Assembly: GCA_021234155.1 (NCBI GenBank)
Contig: JAJEKV010000022.1
Location: 4,857,852 to 4,921,851 of the forward strand
Source: Isoetes taiwanensis
Lineage: Eukaryota > Streptophyta > Lycopodiopsida > Isoetales > Isoetaceae
Length of the DNA: 64,000 bases
Direction: 5' to 3'
The position numbers were made by a program, and so were the translations under genes. Shown here in pieces: positions 15,251 through 27,860 of this stretch. The stretch's first letter is position 1. Each line of letters begins with the position of its first letter. The notes under the pieces were generated by a model that worked only from the letters and a program-made list of their open reading frames with translations, did not search any database and was not told the DNA's origin.

Positions 15251-15960
15251 GGTGTTGATCCTGAAAGATGAAATTCAATGGTTTTCTACTGAAGATCAAA
15301 TTACTACACAAGAACTCTTGTACACAAACTCTTTTGAGGAGAGCAGCTCTAAGATTCCTGGCTCCTTGCACCCACAGGGAAAACAGCACGTTATTTCCCG
15401 GTTTCATTGAACTGGCTTTCGAAGGTAGGACTTCAGCAGCTCCCCGTAGATAATCTGGTGGACATTACATTGTACTATCTTGGCATTGGATCCTCTGGGC
15501 TGATTTGCTGGAGAGCCTTGGGAGAGGTACAGAACCCTTTTATTGCTGCAGTGTTCAACCCCAAATCTCTTGACTGGAAATCTTCAGCGAGATTTGGGAA
15601 TTTTGGACAATTCAAAAGCTAGTTGTAGATCAAGGTAAGAAGCTTAATCTCTCCTTTGCTATAGGAGATGGGACAATTCAAAGTATTTTTCTCTGATGCA
15701 TTCTCTCTACGGATGAAAATCGTTACAAGATTTATTATTCTAGGTTAGAGTTGTTGCAGGGCTTATCCAATTTCAACGGCCTTCACTTAAACTGGCATCA
15801 TTTGAACGACGATGGGAGGAATTATGGTAAAAATGGCAACACTGCGAGACGCAAGATGGAGGCTTTGGTACCTTGTGTTGAATCAGGCAATGTCACCTGA
15901 AGGAACTTTCACCAATTAGTTATGGTGCCGGTACTGAAAAAGCCAAATGGCGATTGAAAG
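15251..15960. other. Possible degraded C-terminal part of the kinase locus
   Basis: Plus-strand fragments such as LVDITLYYLGIGSSGL and VFNPKSLDWKS (15440-15620) look protein-like and follow the kinase in the same direction, but I recognise no domain. They may be a C-terminal region of the same pseudogene or an unrelated relic. Confidence 0.25.
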
Positions 15961-17243
15961 GTAAACTCATCTTATTGGGATGGAACATATGGGACGTACC
16001 GGAAATATTGTGGGCTGACTTTGTATTCAAGTTCCATCTCGGTTTGGATGGCAAGCCAGGCTACAACATACTGAATCCTATAGAGGGTGGATCGCGGCTG
16101 CGGGATGTTATAAAGAAGCGCCCGGCTGATTCTGGATTCGCCCGTGGGTTACGGCAACATCACCCGATGGCATTGGCAAGCCCGAAGCAAAGGTAGGGCT
16201 TCCAAACGGTCGGGCTGGCAGCACTGTCCGGTGATTTCGTTCATCATAGTTTGAGGAAAAGGTAGAGACGATGAAACCAGGAAGCGCGAGCGAACATAAT
16301 CCGCGAAGGAAAGCAATGCTTTATTACTTTACGATAACACCTGGGTCTATTAAAGGCTATATCAAAGACTGACGACTTGGAAAAACGTGTACTTGATCCA
16401 ACACGGTACTCGAAGCTCCCACGACTTTGCGGTATAGACTAACGAACCCTTCCGCAGAACTTCCTTGCTGGTTTTGGAATGTATTGCAGATTATGTTTCA
16501 TGGGTTAATATCTCCAGAATCCTCGCTATCCATTTTCAAATTGAAACTGACTTTTGTTTATCGAGGAGTGTTCGCAAAAATACAATGGACTCGAAGAATC
16601 TTTGGAATCGCGATCCAAAATCAGCAAAGAAAGTCCCCGGAATTTCTACATTTAAGAAACAACTCAAATATACCACAATTACCGACTTCAAATTCAAAAA
16701 AATTTGTATCAATGTTTCGCGCATGGAAAATGATCAAAAGTCTTACTGATGAAGACCATTGAGATAAATTATTGGCTGCATTAAACGATAATATCGATTA
16801 ATCATTCATCCCACCACTCTGAAAAAGAAGAAACTCGAGCCATTCATCCAACTGACGGGAGAAATGCTCTAGAGACAATTAAATAGCTTTAAAGAAGTCA
16901 GATGTTAGTAGCCTTCAACCTCCGACAAAAGCAAATGACATGATGATAAAATTTGAGCTCAATAGAGTCTATTCCAACCCTCATGTGAATGGAAAAATAA
17001 AGTCATAATGTGAAGGTCTAAAATGATTATTACAAAAAGACATCCACCTAGCTACAAAACGTATATTTGCAAAACTAGAGCAAGCATCCATGATCAAGTA
17101 TTGGGATGGGGAAACCCGCTCTAGCCAGAAAAGAAAGAACATTCCAACTAAAACGAGGAGCATCCACCCATAAAAATCTTACATCTAAGGGGTAAAAGGA
17201 TGATTTGGATATCCGTGGACGTTAAAAAATCTATCTATCTATC

Positions 17244-17277
<34 letters not shown>

Positions 17278-20200
17278 AAAAACATAATAGACCATTAAAG
17301 GAGAGAGGAGGAGGATGTAGGCAAAACTAGAAACAAGAAAACAGAGAGAACACTCCACAGGATAAGGCCGATGAAAATTTGAAGTCAACGAAATACATGG
17401 CTAGAGCCAAAAGATAGATAGGCAGATATATTTTTAGACGTCTATACGAGAAGCTCATGGAGCTTCACAGCATACCCAGATGGGAGTTACCCCACCATTA
17501 CTTATGGAAGCTAAAGTGGCTCTTCTTTACAATGATCATGGCATGGATTCCCCGAACCTATGACCTTGGCCTTCCTAAGAGGTCTAATTTATGGTGCCAC
17601 ATAGTCATGCCATTTTTTTATAGCCCTTGGTTTGCAATTCTAATCAAAATTTATTTTGGAATGGAAGCCCAATTCGGCTAACATTTTCTCTTCATTTGTC
17701 TCATTTACTTGTTTAAAAATACAAGATTTGAACCCGCACTTTCTGCCTGCCCAGAAAAATACGCGGATTAGAAACATAATGTAAAACAATTGCCTCTTTA
17801 AACCCGAAATTAACATGCAATGTCTTTTATTAATGCAATGTGGTGAAACACACTTGATTAGAGATATCTTTTGTCCAGAGTAGACTTTAGTTATAAAATG
17901 ATTCATAGATACTATCCATTATGACGAAGTTTTCTAACAAGTTTATGCATATACTATTTTATTTCTTAATCTAGTAGCAAGGCTAAATGTTTCTGTAATA
18001 AATTTCAATGTTTTAAATATCATAGGTCGAGCATTTATTAATGGGCTAAAGCCTTTTAATTTTTACAATGGTTTCTAATGTCCTCTGAATCAAACGCATT
18101 AACACCATATAACTTATTCATGAAACTATCTAGTTTTCATAAATAGCATGAATTCAGGGCATTCTGGATGTTGGTTGATAGGATGGGGCGAGCGATATAT
18201 ATATGTTTAAATCTGCTTGGGGCTCGTTAATACGTCTCCTTCTCCGGAAGATGTAACACTGTTATCATTTGTTTGCCTTCTTTTTCTGCTCGTATAGCAT
18301 TCTTTCTTTGTACTTTTCCCACTTCCTTGGGTTTATGCTACTCTTGGATTTAATACAAAGCCGCCAAGTACATACTTTGGTTTCAGCGAGCATTTTATAG
18401 GTGGAGAACTTTTGTAGCGGAGGCATCAACGCGGCGAGGAACACAATGGAAGCTTTATTCTTCTGGCTTTTCTATGCATGCATGTTGGACTTTGTGATTT
18501 TTTCTTAGTGATCCTCGAATTTGGAAAAGGGGTTTGCTACATGCTAAACATGCATATTAGTGTTTGGTTTCTCCGATTGAATGAATATAGATGCATTTGA
18601 CGGGTTGCGGAACATTCTTTAGGTTTTCTTTAGCGTGGACAATTATTTTGATCCACGGAGGCTTGTTCGAGGGGCTTGGAGTCCGAATCCTTATAGACAG
18701 ATCAAGGTCTGAGAACGCGAGCTGCATGTTTTAGATCTTGGACTTTAGCCAAAAGTGGCGAACTGAACTTTTGGTTCTGAATAAACGATGGAAACCCATC
18801 TTAGGAGCTTTTCATCTTTGTCGGGTAACGACGTCTGTGATCAATTGTTTCTGTCTCCTCTACAAGCTCTAATCCGGTAGGCAAATCTCGGCTCCTTTAT
18901 CGAACTTCGCGGATTTACGACTAGTTTATCTTCTGGGCGGGATTGTTATGTTGGGGTTAACTGGCAACAAACGCGGATTGGCTTCCCCTTGGCTGTGACT
19001 TCATAACGTTCTTGCATCAAGAGAACGCTCCGATACCGATTTTCTGCTTCAAATTTCCGGCTACATGTGGCGCAAACTTACGCAGCATATGGATGCTGGT
19101 TTGGCTGCGTTTCGCTTATCGGGGCTCACAGGGGATAAAAGCACATCTTATTCTGCCTTTATTATTGAGGATACATTACTTTGATATCCCTCCTATAGAT
19201 ACGTAGTATTTATTATTTTAAACGCTACAGAGCTATGCCGATATATTTATATGTTGTTTGGGTATTGATCTCCTTCGGTTTCCCTTTAATTACAAGTTGC
19301 TGATAGTCAACACTCAGAACCATCGGTGTACCATCTCATTGTTTAAGATATGGTGCTGGGTAGGTAGAATGTCATCGTGACTTTCGGGTTCGTACTAGGA
19401 TGACTTGGGTAGATCTCTATCAATTTGGGTGCATTTGTTGGCGCACTTATTAGGCTTTGGGTTAATCTCGGTTTCGGTTTTGCTTAGTTATGCCAAAGGC
19501 GATTTTTGTTTAGACCGACTTCATTAGTCTGTTGCTGGCATTCGCAGCCTGCTCGTTTTCATAGGGTTCTTGTTCAGACGCGAGGCAATTTCTTACGCGT
19601 TTCTAGGAATCAACATAGTGGGTTTACCTGGGTGTTTGTTCGCTTCTAGCATTATTTGGATACCGAGGTGCATTTACTGTCGCGGTGCTGAACTGGATTA
19701 GTAATTTACTGGAATTTAATGTGTTTTCTCGATGTCTTTTGTACAAGTACTCGGTTGACGTGCATTGCGGTCGACGGCATACTAATCCGGAGATGGTATG
19801 CCAGTTTCTTATCTGGTGTTTGCTCATATTAGCCCTATTTGGTCCTGGCATTCATGCTGGATGGTACTTTCATTGTGATCACCGATTGTTGCTCTTGAAC
19901 CTGTTTGGATACTTCGCGCATTAAACGCTTTACGTTGTTTTGCATGCTCATTCTGCATATTTCTGGGTTTTCGCCGCTGGATGTCAGCACATCAAGTTTC
20001 ATTTTAGAACCAAATTTTCGCCATGGACGATATCCAATTTTGCATGGACTTATCGTGGATTTTGATGATTGGGGAAGGTTTAATTGAAGGCCTTGAAACG
20101 CCGCCCAAAATACTGGCCAGTTCAGATACCGCCAGGCATAATATAAATGGTAGAAGCCGGGGAGCCCAACCGGTAACAATAGTGTGAATTATTAATGGTC

Positions 20201-21779
20201 ACATATCCGGTTAAGATCTTTGCCACAAAGCGTGGCGATTCGGCGGAAACTATCGATATCATCGCCGTATGGGCACTGGTTTGATCGCCCAGGTTTGAAT
20301 GCGAGGATATAAACGCTATTACCGAGAAGAGTTTGGTTGAAGGTAGGCTTCAGGAACTTGGAGGCATTCGTTTACCCGGAAATTTCTGCGGATTATCAAA
20401 GCTATGAGCGGGCTATTTTGTTTTCGGGCGTTTCTAGCGGAAGTTCCTTTAGCAGCCGCTTTCAAAATTCGCGCTTTATTATGTCCATAGGATGTTTCTC
20501 CCTCTTGTTTCCATGATTCCATCACGTCATTCCATCAACGCTTCGTACATTACATACCTTAACGATACTTCTCCTTAGTCCAGACTCTTTCGCGCAGGTA
20601 CGACGTTTTACTTGTTTGATTAGGACTTAGAGTACGTTTTAACGCGCATTTTATACAAGTTTGGAGTCCCGTGTGAGGTATCCGCTCTAGGTTTGTTTCT
20701 TTCAACGATTATATCGACTTGCTTTAGGCTATTGTTTTTCATCCATATTTCACGGCATTAATTCATTTGAGTATGGTAACGGATTAATAATTGGCATGTT
20801 TTTCATGAGATGCATTTTTGCATGTGTATTTTATTTTGGAAACATAAAGGGTGAATATATTAAAAGACTTGCATTCATGTTATATGGATGCTTTCAATTC
20901 TCCGAGGCCCCTCAATTTATAGTGTGTGGGGCTTTGTACCTCTATCTTTATCTTTCAATTTTATATGGTTTGTGCCTAGTATGCCATACAAGGTCATTCC
21001 GATATATTGTTTTTCTTTATCGGGCTATTCTTTCTCCATTTTCTACCAGTGCGAGTTCGATGATTCGGGATTTGCCTTTGCTTCTATGTGACAAATATGT
21101 GATTTACAACGTTGATTTCTTGAGTTCCCGATGGTGGCGGTGCTTTCTTAGGTTTGATAGTTTCGGCGGTTTAAGGGATATCGATTCGACGGCATTGAAT
21201 CGCGCTTTGACACTTCACCGGGGGCATCGTTGTACGTATAACGACCAGACATATAATCTGCGACCGCACTAGTTTGTTCAAATTGGTTTGCCAGCGTTGG
21301 ATATCGGTTTTGCTGACATAAGGCCTGTTTCGACGGGCGCAAGTTCGCACATTCTGGGACATCCCACATCCTTCGACCTCTCCGCTTGGTGCGGTTTTTT
21401 CCTCCGAACCGCAGGCGTGCGGCGCGACAATTGGGACGGCCAGGAAGCCGCGTTACATCTATCTGTGCGTCGGAACCGCACCAATTTTCGCCAACATGGA
21501 AGAACTGATGGCACGGACGAAACCAGCTGATGCGAGGTGTAACTCGCGCATCTCTCAACTCAACTCGGGCGCGACGGACTTCCTAATTCAGGTACAATCG
21601 ACCAATAGTCACAACTGAAGCGGCTTCATTCTGGCGTTGGCAAATGAGCAAACCAATGCGCCGACAACTTTGAGACATTAACCTGCTGATTGAAGAGCGA
21701 GAGACCAAAGGCCAGGCGACGCCGAGACGGATATCGTATCACTCAAAGGCTGCACCACAATTAAAGCGTGGCAAGGGAG
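15961..21779. other. Non-coding stretch of alternating CpG-rich and AT-rich DNA
   Basis: About 5.8 kb with no domain. Segments 15.95-16.45 kb and 18.6-20.5 kb are CpG-rich, with many CGG and GCG words, while 16.5-18.2 kb is AT-rich. The open frames overlap on both strands, as expected for random GC-richer sequence. The CpG-rich style continues into the duplicated block that starts near 21780. Confidence 0.4.
17229..17277. repeat. (ATCT)n microsatellite
   Basis: About eleven ATCT units with one interruption (CTCT near 17244). Confidence 0.95.
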
Positions 21780-24700
21780 GATTCTCACCATTTTCCTTCA
21801 AATGCTGGGATTACTCCAGATTGTGCAGCTCATGTCATGGGTTGATTGTGGCTGGGCGTGCGCGGCTAAACCAATTAACATTTGTCGTAATCCCGTCTTA
21901 GCATTTGCGCCATGATGCTCTGCCGAACATTTCGACTACCTGAATTTACGGATCTTACAACCAACTTAACCTAAGCATCTCTTCGTAGGCCAGGGATGCG
22001 CACAATCTTCGCGTATCCATATTTTTCCTTCACGTGACTTCTTTTTGAGATGGGACGTATGCCTGGCGACCGTCATGAATGTTTTACCGACTTTTGTTTC
22101 ACCGCCAGAGCTTTGGATGGACGCTGCGCGGATCGACTTTCCGCGATGGCGCATGGGTGGGCTCAACAACGTTTTAACGCGCTGCGCAATAAAACAATAT
22201 TCCGGGCATTGCTCAATATTCGCCGACGATGGCAATTGGCCGCGGTATCTATGCGTTGGTTGCGGCAAAGTAGGATTCGTAAAATCTTTGGGACGAAACT
22301 CAATGCGATCTCTCTGCTCTGGCGAAAAACAGGCCCGGATTCAACCCAGGAGACATGGTTCCCAAAAGAAGAGGACGAGCTGAAGCAATTCGAAACTGCT
22401 GGATGATCATATTCCGGATCAAAATCGCTGGTGATCGCAGGTGGTCATGGACGTTTGGATTCGAGGCTTTTGAGCGGATGGAGAACCATAAAATAACGAA
22501 TAACAATGTAGGGATGTTTCACCGCGGCAAACTTGAGAGGGATAAAAGTGTCGCGTTAAGGCGTTTCGGTCTGACCAGATGCTGAATGGATGGTTTATTC
22601 AGGTGTAGTTCCTGTTTTAGCGAGGAATACTTTGAATTGTCGCGATAACGTTCTGAGGATGCCGCCATCACGATACCCGTTGCGACGCGCTTTGTTTTGT
22701 CTGACGCGAAAGTTGATAATTAGCGGAAGAGGATGGCGATTCGTATGGCGATGAAATATCTTCCGTGAATGGGTTACGGTTTGTTTCATTGCGCGCCAGC
22801 GTATGATTGGACGTCCCCATATATTCGCGGCATATTACTACGTTTAAACTTTTGGAGGCGATATACTATTGGGTATTTCTTTAACGAACAAGAAAGGGCT
22901 GTAAGGAAGAGCATCATCGCTTAAGATGGATTTATGAAAGCTTGCCGACCACCTTTCTCAAACTTTGAATATAACCGGTTCGGGCTGGATGAACGGAGAT
23001 AACCTGTTCGACTTTGTTTGGGGCTGGAACGCTTTGTTTGTTCGACGACCATAAGGACTTCTTCACAATATATATTAACGTTCTTCTCTGTACCGATACA
23101 GGTTTATTCACCATTAAGCAGTTGCCGTAGCAGGCTTTATGCGGCTTACTTTGGGCACTTTGTTTGCGATGCTGGATGGCGAAAACGGTTTTCTGCGTGA
23201 ACTTTGCCTGCTGGGTCGCGCTTTCGACCCTGTTCCTTCGGCGGAACTGCGTTCGCTTTACGCCGATTAAGATTCATGGCATCCCCAGATGGCCCCGGTA
23301 AATTCTTTTGTTTTTCGGGCTTTGGGCATTTTAGATTTTCTTCGGGTTTATTTGTTACGAAAGGCGTGAAGTCCCATTATTTTATCGGCTGACTTTATTT
23401 ATTCGTCTTCAGCGCGGTGGCATGAAATTTCTTAAGCCGCCGATTTCACTGCACAAAATAACAATGGTGTCGACTTATTTTTGTATATTTTGGGACCTGG
23501 ATATGTACGTCTGGGACGGTCTGGCTGAACAAAGATAGCTTCTGAAGCGTGGAAGGACATAGCATTCGGTCTATTGCGATCTCTCTTCATGTGATGATGG
23601 CGCTTTCTGACGAAGTTAGCAGATATGACGGACTCTTCTCTGAACAGATACTCTTTAAGACGCTCATTTTGTAGCAAAACGCTAATACCACCATAAAGTG
23701 ACTTCTGATCATGCAGCTGATTGTAGCGTTCCCTACCGTTTCCCATATAATGCTGCTTATGCCGACTGAACAATGGCGGTTGTTCTCACCTGGATTCGGT
23801 TTATCATGGAACTATCGCAAGATTTCTTCGACGCTGCCAGCGTTGCTGAGCATTCGTTGGAGTTTGCTGAATGGACTTTTATTACAATAAGAAATGGTAA
23901 TGGGTAGCGCTGGCTGACCCAAATAAATTAAACAGGACATGCGGACTGCTGGAACATTAATCTCAAGAATCTATAGAAACTGGTAGAGGTTGACTTCATC
24001 CGTGAATTTCTTCTATGGCGTTTTTGTTCAAAGTGAACCTCCGCACACTGACTTTTTTCCGGTTTCTCGATGGTTTCAACGGATAACGCTTACTGAAAAT
24101 CACCGATTTCCATTAACGGCGAATATTGAGTTAGTAGAAGTAGATGCTCGCGGAGAGTCGGTAAGTATCCTTACGAGCACCATTTATAGTCACTCCAGAA
24201 TCTGATTCGCCGCGAAACGCAAACTTCGTTTGGAAAGGTCGATATCGATGGCTCCAGTGTTTATCATCAACTTAATTATGGGGCAAAGTATTCTTCCTTT
24301 GTAAAGCACGCCAGTGATTATTCACGCATCTATACCGAGATTCTTGGGTGCGGCGATTCTGAAGGCGAACTGGACGACTGTTTTAAAGTAGGATGATGAT
24401 GGCGCACCATCAACAGACATCGCCAACTTATTACCGGTGCATGCAGAAGGAATCCCGAGTGGATTGATAGAACCTCAATTGGGGAAACCGACTTACCGCC
24501 TTACGCTTATATACCAGTAGTAGACGTCCCTTCTTTCGATGTCGTCAGATTCTCCGTTCGACTTTGCCGAGGACCTTAATGACTACCCCGTTCATTAACC
24601 ATCGTATGACTTGCGGATATTCGGACTGGCGTATCGCCAGTGGTTGTTTATTCCCGCCGCCAAAAAGATGTTAACCAATCAGATGGTCTTTCTGCCGTTC

Positions 24701-25860
24701 GCCTGCAGATTATATGATGGTTATGACGTCGAGTCACGGACTCGCTGAACGTTTCCCCAACTAAGTTGAAACGACATGTTTGTGGAAGGATTTGCCAGCA
24801 ATTATCTTCAAACCAACTGTTTTGTAATCAACTTGTAGGTTTGGATAATCCTAATGGCTCTTCCAACTTACGCCGAGATAATTTTACTGTCTTTGCTGAC
24901 GCTTTACGCTTGATCCGGGCGTTTGACTTAATGGGAATATCTGGCGGTAAATAATATTCCAGAAATGGCGCATCTTGCCAGGCGTATCCCTGGCAACACC
25001 GAACCACAACTCGGCTGGCGGTGAACGAGGTGTAACTTTGCGTATCGCATCATCCCAGCTGGTATCGCGCCTTTCACGGTACTTTTCAAAGTATCTACCT
25101 GGCTTAACGGCATTGGTTGAAGTTACCCTCTTCATACGTTTGGTATTGACTGGTGACGTCGGTGCGGAGCCCGACGACCTTCACGCTTTCACCGGAAGAC
25201 TGACGATACGACCGCGAAACTCGATGGAAACACCCGCTTGCATCCTCTTCCAAAAGTGACTGTTAATCAGAGGCCCCGTTTAAAGAAAGATATCCTTTAC
25301 CCGCTATGCCCTCACAGGGGCCTTCCCGTGCGGAGACTGGTGCGTCGACGCGGTTTCGCGCTCGCGAGATATTAGACCGTCTTCGCCTCCCTTCTCCTTG
25401 TTGAGCTTGCCACCGTTTTCTGCCCATTCTTCCCTTTTCGAATTTCCTTTTCTACTTCAAAGGTGGGTTCGTTTAAGGAGATTACCGCTGGATAAATATC
25501 ACCTTCCGGTAATTCGCGTTCCAGTTGTGCTTTCTTTGGCATTTCGTTGAAGGTCTGGTCAATAACCGCCGGGTGCGCAAACGCCGAACAGCATCTGGAC
25601 AGTAAATCACCATGCAGCCGGAACGTGAACCGGAGGTCCCATAAGCGCGTGGATGGTCGTGGCGGCGACTGAATGATAAAGTGTAGAACCAGACTGGTTA
25701 GCATACGGAGATAACTGCGATCTTCGGCGTTTTCTTAGCATTCGGTATGCGTCTTTCCAACCAGCACGGCGAAACATTTTGAAAGTTGGATATAGTTTCC
25801 GCCGCGGTCGCGCTATCGCTTGAAGGCTGGGTTCGCTGATGACATCAGCAGCCGGAGGCC
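21780..25860 (+). repeat. Direct duplication block A (CpG-rich copy)
   Basis: This block aligns collinearly with 27840-31960 at an offset of about 6.05-6.15 kb. Anchors include CCAATTAACATTTGT (21870 and 27930), GCGCACAATCTTC/ATGCACAATCTTC (21997 and 28053), GGATGATCATATTCC/GGATGATCATCTTCC (22400 and 28480), TAGGATGATGATGG (24388 and 30539), CTCAATTGGG (24475 and 30611) and CTTGTTGAGCTTGC (25396 and 31476). The copies differ by many substitutions and indels. Neither codes for a recognisable protein. Block ends are approximate. Confidence 0.75.
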
Positions 25861-27600
25861 GGGAGGTAATGGCGATCACCGTCGCCGGAACTTCCGCGTT
25901 GCCCGTGTCCCCTCCTCATCATTTTCAAAGGCGTTCCGGCGTGAATGCCATGGTGATGTTGCAGAGGATGTCTGGATGAGTGTGATGGCCCGTTCTTGTT
26001 TAGTTCTTGTCATACGATTCGACATTGTTTTCTTTCCGCGTCTGCTTGCTTCGGTAAACTTTGTCTTTCTTGGCACTTCCACCTGATAATGGCGGCTAAG
26101 TTGTTTACGGTAGAGTGGGCGCAGGATGCTTATTGTGGGGATTGCGCATCTTGGATCAACATATGGCCCTCCACGTTGCGACTTTAATTTTGGGAGGAGC
26201 GCGTATCTGATATCAAGTTTATTGCTCCGCCGTTCAATTTGGATAACTGACGTGGATTCCGCGGTTCTACGAGTGATCTTGATGGACATGCGTTGCTGAC
26301 GGATGTAACTTATAGATACCTTCATAAATTCGCGGCAGCAAACCGGGCTGGTGGCGAGCATTTTCGGCCCGGTACTGGCGGGAACTATCCCGGCTCCGTT
26401 CCGATGGCGTGTTGCCCCTCGCTAAGATTTCAGCGGCCGTCGATGTTAATACTCTGGGCCAGCGTTTGTAAGTGCGGCTTTATTGACCGGGCGATAAACT
26501 TTGGAAATCTTTATTGGGGATAACCGGACGGGCGCACTTCGCGGGCCGTACAGAGCGGTTTACGTTTCGGGACTTCCATTATGGGCGTCCGTTAACAAAC
26601 CGCCAGTGAATCTGCCGGTTCGAGGCTTCCCCAGACCGGTGCCGAAAACGTGTCGGCTAATGGCTATCTGGATCGTAACTCGTTCAGAGAATCGCCGGGA
26701 GAACGGCGTCAGCGGCACCTGGTTCTGAACTCATAGCCGTGGCAATATGTAGCAATACCTTCACCGCCGCCAAAGAATCATCAATTTTCAAAAGTCCGCC
26801 GGAAAAGAATGCTTTGGCGACTTTCCTTCTTTGAGAAATAACAATGCAAATCAGCCTATCAATAGTACATTGCGTCGGTAGCAAGTTGTATTCATCTCTT
26901 TTATTGGTTGTGGACATAAATCTACCGCCAGTCATTCATCCGGAAAAGGATTTAGGCGGCAATCGCTTCGGCGGAAGCATTTTAAAGTCTTCCTGTCATC
27001 ATCTCCATCGCCGCGCGCCTGGCTTCTGCCAATCACATCCCTTCACCAACAAAAGGTTACAGTCATCAAATCTCGACTCATTCGACCATATCATGTAAAA
27101 GGCGTGGCCTTTAATTCGTTCAGTCCGCCGCAACCAGGTTCGCGCATCACTTCTATCTCTTTTCCAACTCGACCATATTGAAGTCGCTAACCAGCAATCA
27201 TGCAACATTCTCGCCCAAATGAGAACTTTATTTCCTCGAAAGGCCTACAAAGCACCATCACGATGAGAGGCCTATTATGAGCATATACATTTATCAAACC
27301 CCATTCTTGGCCCTTATCTTTTCCATTTGATTATTATCCAATCACCAACCTATTCCGTTTGAGTAAAAGTGACATCCATATTAGAAGACTTCCACGCAGT
27401 AGCACATCAGCCTTAGATGCATCAGCAAAGCATTCAAGACATTATAGTCATTCAAATACATTAAATACTTTATGTACATCACCTCGGCAAAAGATGGTAT
27501 GCTCTTGAAGGCAACGAGAAGGTAGTAGAAAACTTAGACTGGGGTAAAGAGACAACTCTTCTTTTACTGGGGAAGAAGCCACTCCCTCACATTCCAAGAC
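25861..27600. other. Junction between the duplicated blocks, no gene seen
   Basis: CpG-rich to about 27230, then an abrupt change to AT-rich DNA. Similarity of the first few hundred bases to 31960-32200 is weak. No coding signal was found. Confidence 0.35.
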
Positions 27601-27723
27601 AACAGGTTCATTGTGGGCAAAATATTATTATGTTCCACCGGGCCATACCAATAGAGCGGCATCAACCATGTCCATCTCACATGCTTCTAAGGGAGGTCAG
27701 CCCACCTCGTCACGAAATTGGCA

Positions 27724-27860
27724 AGGGGAGCCTCCTCTCTGTTCCACCTTTTCCATTGTTTTTTTTCGAGCACTTGGTGAGGGAGCCTCCTCTGGCGCTC
27801 TACCCCCATTATTTTGTTGGGTCATGGCAGGAGAGTCTCCTCTCTGCTCCACCCTTAAAT
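27724..27860. repeat. Three-copy minisatellite, period about 50-57 bp
   Basis: GGGAGCCTCCTCTCTGTTCC near 27726, GGGAGCCTCCTCTGGCGCTC near 27781 and GGAGAGTCTCCTCTCTGCTC near 27830 are degenerate tandem units. Confidence 0.7.

Noticed and set aside
21148-21558. 136-codon minus-strand frame in CpG-rich DNA
   Set aside because: Overlapping frames of similar length occur on both strands there, with no motif, as expected from reduced stop-codon frequency.
20000-27230. Bacterial or phage insertion or contamination, suggested by CpG-rich words
   Set aside because: No bacterial gene, ribosome-site pattern or long open frame was found. The part from 21.8 to 25.9 kb aligns with an AT-richer plant-like copy at 27.8-32.0 kb.
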